From Cohnella panacarvi Gsoil 349 (GTDB taxonomy: Bacteria > Bacillota > Bacilli > Paenibacillales > Paenibacillaceae): DNA of 64,000 nt. Location: NCBI RefSeq assembly GCF_000515335.1, contig NZ_KI911563.1:1089598-1153597 (forward strand), in the 5' to 3' direction. Shown in pieces: positions 59,609-64,000 of this stretch. Position 1 is the first letter of the stretch; each line of letters opens with the position of its first letter. The translations under genes and the position numbers were made by a program. The notes beneath the pieces are model-generated. The model made no database searches. It saw only the letters and a list, made by a program, of their open reading frames with translations, and was not told the origin of the DNA.

Positions 59609-60787
59609 TTATGCTTGGTAGGGCTGGCCCTTCTTCAAGATGGCGTAGATGTGATGCAGTAGCTTGTTGGCGCAAGCAATCACCGTCACCTTGTAGGGCT
59701 TGCCCTCTTCTCTTTTTTTGTCATAATATCCTCGAAGTCTCTCGTTCGTACTTCCCCTGAGTCCGCACTGTACGGCCAGATATAACGCTCTGCGTAACCG
59801 CTTTGAACCTCGCTTTGTTATTCGATTGCTTGTGGCCACAAACTGTCCTGAGCTGTAAACACCTGGATCTAGCCCCGCATATGCGACCAGTTGCTTTGCA
59901 TCCCCGAACTGCTGTGCGTCCCCAACTTCCGATATGATCGTTGCAGCAAGTTTATCGCCCACCCCTGGGATACTCTTAACAAGCCCCACTTCTGGCAGTT
60001 GTTCTGCTAGCTGTTTCATCTGCTTCTCAATCGCTTCGAGTTGCTCCTGCATGGAGAGAAGCAACGATACCATGCTTCTCAGCATCTGTATCTGAGTAGC
60101 GCTTTTCTTGCTCTTGCTCCATTGCTCATAGATGACCTCTAAATGCTCGACTTTCGTTCGAATCCAGGATGTCGAGCGCGATTTACCTGCTTGCTTTCGA
60201 ATGGCTTCTTCCCATTCTTGATCCTGACCGGACAAACAAACCTGCAATGTAGCAAGCGCTGTAACTGAAAACAAATCGTAAAACACACTCTCAAAGGTTG
60301 GAAACATCTGATCCAACAACGCACGCATATTGAGCTTTGCCTGTACATATAGCGAAGTGATGAATTCATGTTGCCGAGTCACATGCTGAAGCTCCGTATA
60401 GCACTCGTTCCAGCTCCGATGCGGCTCTACATCGCCTCGATAGTACATTTCGGCTAGATGCCAAGCATCTGCTGCATCCGTTTTTACTTTGCGGAGTTGC
60501 GCGCTCTTGGCGCGTTTGGACAGCAAAGGATTGATGATGAAGTGTTTAACTCCGATGTCCGCCAAATACGCTACGATAATGCGATGATAATGACCAGTTG
60601 CCTCGAGTATGACAACAGGTTCCTTTTTGGTACGCTCCTTAAGCTCTTGAATCACGTTACCAAGTCTGCTGAACCCGTTTTCTGTATGCCGAATTGTTTC
60701 CGGCCTTCCGTGTGCTTCATTTCGTCTGACAAACGCTTGAAATACGCTCGCTCCTTTTGATACATCCAGTCCGATAACCGGTTCCAT
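59609..60787 (-). CDS. IS110-family DEDD transposase
   Basis: The 392-aa recombinase has the N-terminal RuvC-like DEDD domain (D8 in IGLDVSK, E62 in ILEATGHY, D104 and D107 in KTDAADAWH) and the C-terminal transposase_20 domain with SIPGVGDKLAATIISEVGD and the FVATSNRITKRGSKRLRRAL region bearing the catalytic Ser. ATG 60787 follows AGGAGG; the longer frame upstream is rejected. These recombinases use an IS-encoded bridge RNA for target choice. Confidence 0.95.
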   Translation of the reverse strand: MEPVIGLDVSKGASVFQAFVRRNEAHGRPETIRHTENGFSRLGNVIQELKERTKKEPVVILEATGHYHRIIVAYLADIGVKHFIINPLLSKRAKSAQLRKVKTDAADAWHLAEMYYRGDVEPHRSWNECYTELQHVTRQHEFITSLYVQAKLNMRALLDQMFPTFESVFYDLFSVTALATLQVCLSGQDQEWEEAIRKQAGKSRSTSWIRTKVEHLEVIYEQWSKSKKSATQIQMLRSMVSLLLSMQEQLEAIEKQMKQLAEQLPEVGLVKSIPGVGDKLAATIISEVGDAQQFGDAKQLVAYAGLDPGVYSSGQFVATSNRITKRGSKRLRRALYLAVQCGLRGSTNERLRGYYDKKREEGKPYKVTVIACANKLLHHIYAILKKGQPYQA

Positions 60788-60900
60788 GTCAGCACCTCCT
60801 GATGTAAAATTAGCCGGCAATCCCACGATGGTTCCAAACCCATAGCTTCGCTTGTGATGCGAGGTCAATTGCCCCAACCAGCTCAAACATGGTCATTGGA

Positions 60901-60967
60901 GGTAGTGGGAGAACAGTTTTTATTACGGGGTCACTACCCCAAAAAGAGCCACGTTCTCCCGGCTACC
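60901..60967. ncRNA. Structured element at IS110 5' end, candidate bridge RNA region
   Basis: GGTAG plus GGGAGAAC (60901-60914) pairs with GTTCTCCC plus CTACC (60953-60967), enclosing an inner GGGGT-CACT-ACCCC hairpin (60927-60940). It lies about 115 bases upstream of the transposase start, where IS110-type elements encode their guide RNA. The fold is read from complementarity; transcription is not shown. Confidence 0.4.
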
Positions 60968-60991
60968 GCCATCATAGAACGCCTATAAAAA

Positions 60992-61019
60992 TAGGCCAAC
61001 CAGAAATCTCTGGTTGACC
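60992..61019. terminator. Hairpin between IS110 and BusR-like gene
   Basis: AGGCCAACCAGA and TCTGGTTGACCT pair around AATC. It and a smaller GACCCT/AGGGTC stem (61035-61050) occupy the otherwise gene-free stretch 60788-61216. Origin (IS end or old opuA leader) is unclear. Confidence 0.45.
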
Positions 61020-61170
61020 TGATAATACGAAAAGACCCTGACTAGGGTCGTAAGTGAGTTCCGTGTCGACCGGATACACAAACCGTACAACGACTATAAC
61101 ACGGCTCTACCTAATCTGACAACTTTATAATTATTATTAAGTTGTTAGTTGGATGAGATTGGGGCACAAA

Positions 61171-61194
61171 AAAGAGCCCGTACGTAACGGACTC
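61171..61194 (-). terminator. Terminator after BusR-like gene
   Basis: GAG-CCGT and ACGG-CTC pair around ACGTA with one mismatch; leftward it is followed by TTTTTT. Confidence 0.75.
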
Positions 61195-61216
61195 CAGCAC
61201 ATGAACGGATAGGAAA

Positions 61217-61849
61217 TTAGGTTTGGGAGCGCGTCTGGTTGAGAAATTGCTTCGTTCTCTCGTACACCTTGTCGTCTCCGACTACGACCAGCACGTCATC
61301 TTCCATAAGGACGACGTGCGGACCGGGAGAGATCGACACGTTCGTTCCCCTGCGAAGCGCTATGATCGTGGCGCCGGTATTCTGCCAGAATGCCAGATCT
61401 CCGATCGTCATGCCTACAACGTGGGAATCCGAACGGATTCTGAGCTCGATCGGATTGTAAGGTTTGAGATTCTGCAAGCGGTCCGACGCTTCGATGATCT
61501 CGACAAGGAGCGATTCGAACTTCCGGTCGATCGCTTGTTTCTCTCGCAGCAATAGCTGCAAATCTTGTTTAAGCGAGTACACGGATTTCAAATAATCGTG
61601 CTTCGTAATGTACTCGTACGCATGCCGGCTCGACACGATGGTGATTTCTTTCCCTTGCGCAACCGATACGATGCTCTCTTCCTTCAGCAATCCGATGGCT
61701 TTCCGTATCGTTTCGGGAGATACATGGTATTGCCCGGCAAGCAAGGAACGACCGGAAATCTTGCTGCCGACCGGTATTTCTCCGCTTACGATTCTTTGCG
61801 CGATATCGAGCGCGATCGATTTATAACCCGCCTTGTCCGATTCCGACAT
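61217..61849 (-). CDS. busR: BusR-like GntR/RCK_C regulator
   Basis: The 210-aa product joins an N-terminal GntR winged helix (about 8-75, SIALDIAQRIVSGEIPVGSK and VSPETIRKAIGLLKEE), a central coiled coil (about 85-125), and a C-terminal RCK_C/TrkA_C domain (about 130-205, ELRIRSDSHVVGMTIGDL, HVVLMEDDVLVVVGD). This layout is that of BusR, the c-di-AMP-binding repressor of betaine transport in lactococci and streptococci. The OpuA operon lies just downstream on the same strand, now separated by IS110. AAGGGGAAG precedes the ATG. c-di-AMP binding is inferred from the family. Confidence 0.88.
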   Translation of the reverse strand: MSESDKAGYKSIALDIAQRIVSGEIPVGSKISGRSLLAGQYHVSPETIRKAIGLLKEESIVSVAQGKEITIVSSRHAYEYITKHDYLKSVYSLKQDLQLLLREKQAIDRKFESLLVEIIEASDRLQNLKPYNPIELRIRSDSHVVGMTIGDLAFWQNTGATIIALRRGTNVSISPGPHVVLMEDDVLVVVGDDKVYERTKQFLNQTRSQT

Positions 61850-61938
61850 CCGACTGATTCTTCCCCTTGGCCGACTTAAGTCGCAATGATTATTAAATCA
61901 AGCATACGCTTCTTCATTCGGAAAGTAAACGGGATGGA

Positions 61939-62133
61939 TCATGACCGGGAACGGGGGAGCGAAGAGGCGGGCTTCGCCTTGAAATCGTAACCCTTAAGCT
62001 CCTCTCCCGTCATTTCCTCGCCTGATCCTTCGTTCGTCGTTGACGTATCGGCCGGGGCAACGCTGCCCACATTGCCGATAATGACCGTGCCTTCGTTCTT
62101 TACGATAATGATTCGTCCGATATGGCAAGGCAT
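61939..62133 (-). CDS. Small GerPA/GerPF-like spore protein
   Basis: The 64-aa product has IIIVKNEGTVIIGNVGSVAP and TSTTNEGSG, resembling the GerPA/GerPF family (I-x-x-G-x-V-x-G with a Ser/Thr-rich TSKTxxGSGS stretch) needed for spore coat permeability. It stands alone rather than in a gerP operon and lacks the usual closing NTGD. GGAAGA precedes the ATG. Moderate confidence that it is real, low confidence on exact role. Confidence 0.6.
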   Translation of the reverse strand: MPCHIGRIIIVKNEGTVIIGNVGSVAPADTSTTNEGSGEEMTGEELKGYDFKAKPASSLPRSRS

Positions 62134-62312
62134 GAACGATCATCTTCCTTTACGGTTCTAGTCGTCGTACATGCCTCTATTGTATGTGGCTGCTCTCGCG
62201 TCCGCGTTGGCTTTTCCAACGGTTACGGGAGCCTATTCACGCAATACAAGAAACTCGCACTTCAATACTGATTCGGCTTAATGTTTATTTTGAAATAAGC
62301 CACATTCTCAAT

Positions 62313-63989
62313 CTAAAGAAGTTCATACGCAATATCATATCTTCTAGCGAGTTCAAGCAGTTTTGTCTTCATTTCGTAGGCTTGTGCGGGACTTAATCTT
62401 CCTTTGTCTTCAAGTTGCAACTGATGCATCATGTTTTTCAGTAAATAAGGAATCTCTACTTTGTGCTTATGGCTGTAGAGATCAATATTCACTAATAACA
62501 TAGTCTTTTCATAAATCCGCCCAGGAGCATGCCAATTAAAATGATGAAGGAATTTCTGAATCAATTGTCCATAGTTGGAAAGTATTTTCCCGTGAATAAA
62601 TATGCATTCCATTAAACGAATCATCATCTCTCCATGTATACTCTTGTGATTATTCCCCTTTTTATAGTCTATTAAATCCAATAGTTCGGATGCCCTTGCA
62701 CAGTTTTCCTCAGTATCTCCGAATCTCTTTATTAGTAGCTCTAAATACTTAATATCCAACTCGTGATGCTTCATCAAACTTGAACTGTGTTTTCTGTTCA
62801 TGTATTCATAATATTTACTCTCCCCAAATTGATTGTCCATATCAGGTCCTTCAAATATCCTAGAAGCTATGCACAGTTCGACAAATCGAATGAATAGTTC
62901 AACAGGGAGACGATTTGAATCATAAAACTCCTTATAGAGCACGTCGTAATAATAACGGCACGCGTCATCTATTCCAAATACAAGTGCAAGTTCAAACAAC
63001 TCCAATTGCTGCTTACCGCCTAAGTCATGGAAATCAATCTTATAAAATGTCCTTCTCACTACTTCCATGATTCGACCTTGGAGATTCATATTAATACGGC
63101 TTATAAGCTTAAGTATCTCAATAGTATCATCGTTATGAACGGTATCATTCAGTAAACTTTCAATCAAATCGCCTGCATATCTTAGCGTGTACTTGCTATC
63201 GAGGTGGCTCGTAATCAGCAAGCTCAAAAGACGAAGCCTTTGGGACGGAGAAGCCTCGGTCAGCACAGCCGGCATTACCAACTCGATGATCCACCAAAAG
63301 TTAGGATGGCCTCTTTGAAGCCTTTCGAGAACATCGATATAATCGGTCCCGGAGTCAAGGTTTAAATATACCCATCTCTCCCAAAAATGCTTGGAGAACT
63401 TGCGTACATCTTGTGACCTCAGAAACCTAGCCATTAACCTGCTTGAAGTAAATTCCTCACTAGAGAAATCGAAGATGCTCTGCAACCAATTGATAAACTC
63501 CCTTTCCGGAATATTCTTCCGACGAAGTATATAATCATACCTCGTATGAAGAACATCCAGCGCTAGTGGAATCATCCCTTGCTTTTTAAGCACAATTTGT
63601 CCAATTCGCTCTAAATCCACCTCGTTTGAGTAATAATAATTTAGTAAAGTGTGATAATCGTTCTTAGAAACAGCAGCGTAGCTTCCAAAGTAATCATGGA
63701 TCTCTCGATGAGATTTTTTGAATAACCTTAACCTTCCCGAATCTATTCTCACATCGGCCCACTCTGAAAGTTTGCCAGCAGCCAAATGATTTCCTGCCAA
63801 GTTCCACAATTCCACCATTTTTGTCCACCATAAAAATTCTCCGGTCACAGGCCATTCGTCTTGTGTCATCCGACCGCTGGCTTCGACGCCGGAGGCAATA
63901 TTCCTGATTCCCTCTCCAGTTTCAGAGAAAATATTTAGCGTTACATCAATCGCAGCATCTTCACTCAATGCCAATAATAATAACACCAT
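62313..63989 (-). CDS. Large helical protein, unrecognised, cut by window edge
   Basis: At least 558 aa; the frame stays open through the ATG at 63989 to position 64000, so the true start probably lies outside. The sequence is a continuous run of amphipathic helices rich in Leu, Ile, Tyr and Lys (for example KLLELARRYDIAYELL at the end), suggesting an alpha-solenoid. No catalytic motif is seen. Codon use is AT-rich compared with the core genes, similar to the toxin island, which suggests horizontal origin. It may be the helical-repeat half of a larger NTPase or defence-type protein, but nothing visible proves that. Confidence 0.75.
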   Translation of the reverse strand: MVLLLLALSEDAAIDVTLNIFSETGEGIRNIASGVEASGRMTQDEWPVTGEFLWWTKMVELWNLAGNHLAAGKLSEWADVRIDSGRLRLFKKSHREIHDYFGSYAAVSKNDYHTLLNYYYSNEVDLERIGQIVLKKQGMIPLALDVLHTRYDYILRRKNIPEREFINWLQSIFDFSSEEFTSSRLMARFLRSQDVRKFSKHFWERWVYLNLDSGTDYIDVLERLQRGHPNFWWIIELVMPAVLTEASPSQRLRLLSLLITSHLDSKYTLRYAGDLIESLLNDTVHNDDTIEILKLISRINMNLQGRIMEVVRRTFYKIDFHDLGGKQQLELFELALVFGIDDACRYYYDVLYKEFYDSNRLPVELFIRFVELCIASRIFEGPDMDNQFGESKYYEYMNRKHSSSLMKHHELDIKYLELLIKRFGDTEENCARASELLDLIDYKKGNNHKSIHGEMMIRLMECIFIHGKILSNYGQLIQKFLHHFNWHAPGRIYEKTMLLVNIDLYSHKHKVEIPYLLKNMMHQLQLEDKGRLSPAQAYEMKTKLLELARRYDIAYELL

Positions 63990-64000
63990 ATTTTGCGTAT

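Larger units (their letters stand above)
59564..60967 (-). mobile_element. IS110-family insertion sequence (ends approximate)
   Basis: A DEDD transposase gene is flanked by structured non-coding ends: a hairpin at 59564-59598 (ACCAAA-CCTCCA/TGGAGG-TTTTGGT) and a long stem at 60901-60967. ACCTCCATTGG at the left and CATTGGAGGTAG at the right give a weak inverted relationship. IS110 members lack clear terminal repeats and target duplications, so the limits are estimates. Confidence 0.6.

Overview
The window looks like chromosomal DNA of a spore-forming, soil or plant-associated Paenibacillaceae species (Paenibacillus/Cohnella type). The support is moderate-to-high GC, AGGAGG-type ribosome sites before nearly every gene, a Spo0E-like phosphatase, a GerPA/PF-like spore protein, a ComFB protein, YesM/YesN-type two-component control of sugar uptake, and many AraC regulators beside glycosidase genes. 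No rRNA, tRNA or CRISPR array was found.

Layout. 1-11.3 kb is core metabolism: a WrbA-like flavodoxin, an SRAP protein, a small secreted protein, DegV, a chemoreceptor, then an arginine/proline catabolic block (rocF, rocA, rocD, putB) interrupted by a HAD phosphatase, and a Spo0E-like protein. 11.3-30 kb is a plant-polysaccharide locus: GH8 exo-oligoxylanase, GH43 and an (alpha/alpha)6 glycosidase behind a YesMN-like two-component system and a sugar ABC transporter, then a galacturonate operon (uxaC-uxaB-uxaA plus a Gfo/Idh oxidoreductase) with a divergent AraC regulator. An IS3 element lies upstream of the GH8 gene. 31-37.3 kb is an AT-richer polymorphic-toxin island: three near-identical N-terminal bodies with different C-terminal toxin tips, immunity-like genes, and an orphan nuclease tip/immunity pair between direct repeats. 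37.3-39.4 kb is an Agr-like peptide quorum-sensing locus (AgrB, an unannotated 41-aa AgrD, a kinase-less membrane protein and a receiver-less LytTR regulator). 39.5-54.9 kb holds a zinc-ribbon protein, an alkaline phosphatase, an AraC/GH4 pair, an AraC/GH127 pair, a GH51 arabinofuranosidase, further AraC regulators, ComFB, a Gfo/Idh-isomerase pair and a lactonase-like amidohydrolase. 55-61.9 kb holds a DUF3231-membrane fusion, an OpuA-type glycine betaine transporter and a BusR-like GntR/RCK_C regulator separated from it by an IS110 element. The right edge cuts an AT-rich, unrecognised helical protein.

How it fits together. The glycosidases, transporter and uronate enzymes would take oligosaccharides from arabinoxylan, arabinan or pectin down to pentoses and 2-keto-3-deoxygluconate. 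The roc/put genes convert arginine and proline to glutamate. BusR/OpuA is a likely c-di-AMP-controlled osmoprotectant module.

Most notable. (1) A reduced Agr circuit lacking both kinase and receiver domains, beside a ladder of five about 21-bp-spaced repeats that ends 10 bp upstream of the promoter of a polymorphic toxin gene; this suggests peptide-controlled toxin expression. (2) Two intergenic repeat families: exact 51-bp tandem arrays in opposite orientations with base-pair-preserving changes in a hairpin, and a composite element of four palindromes spaced about 50/60/50 bp that occurs three times.
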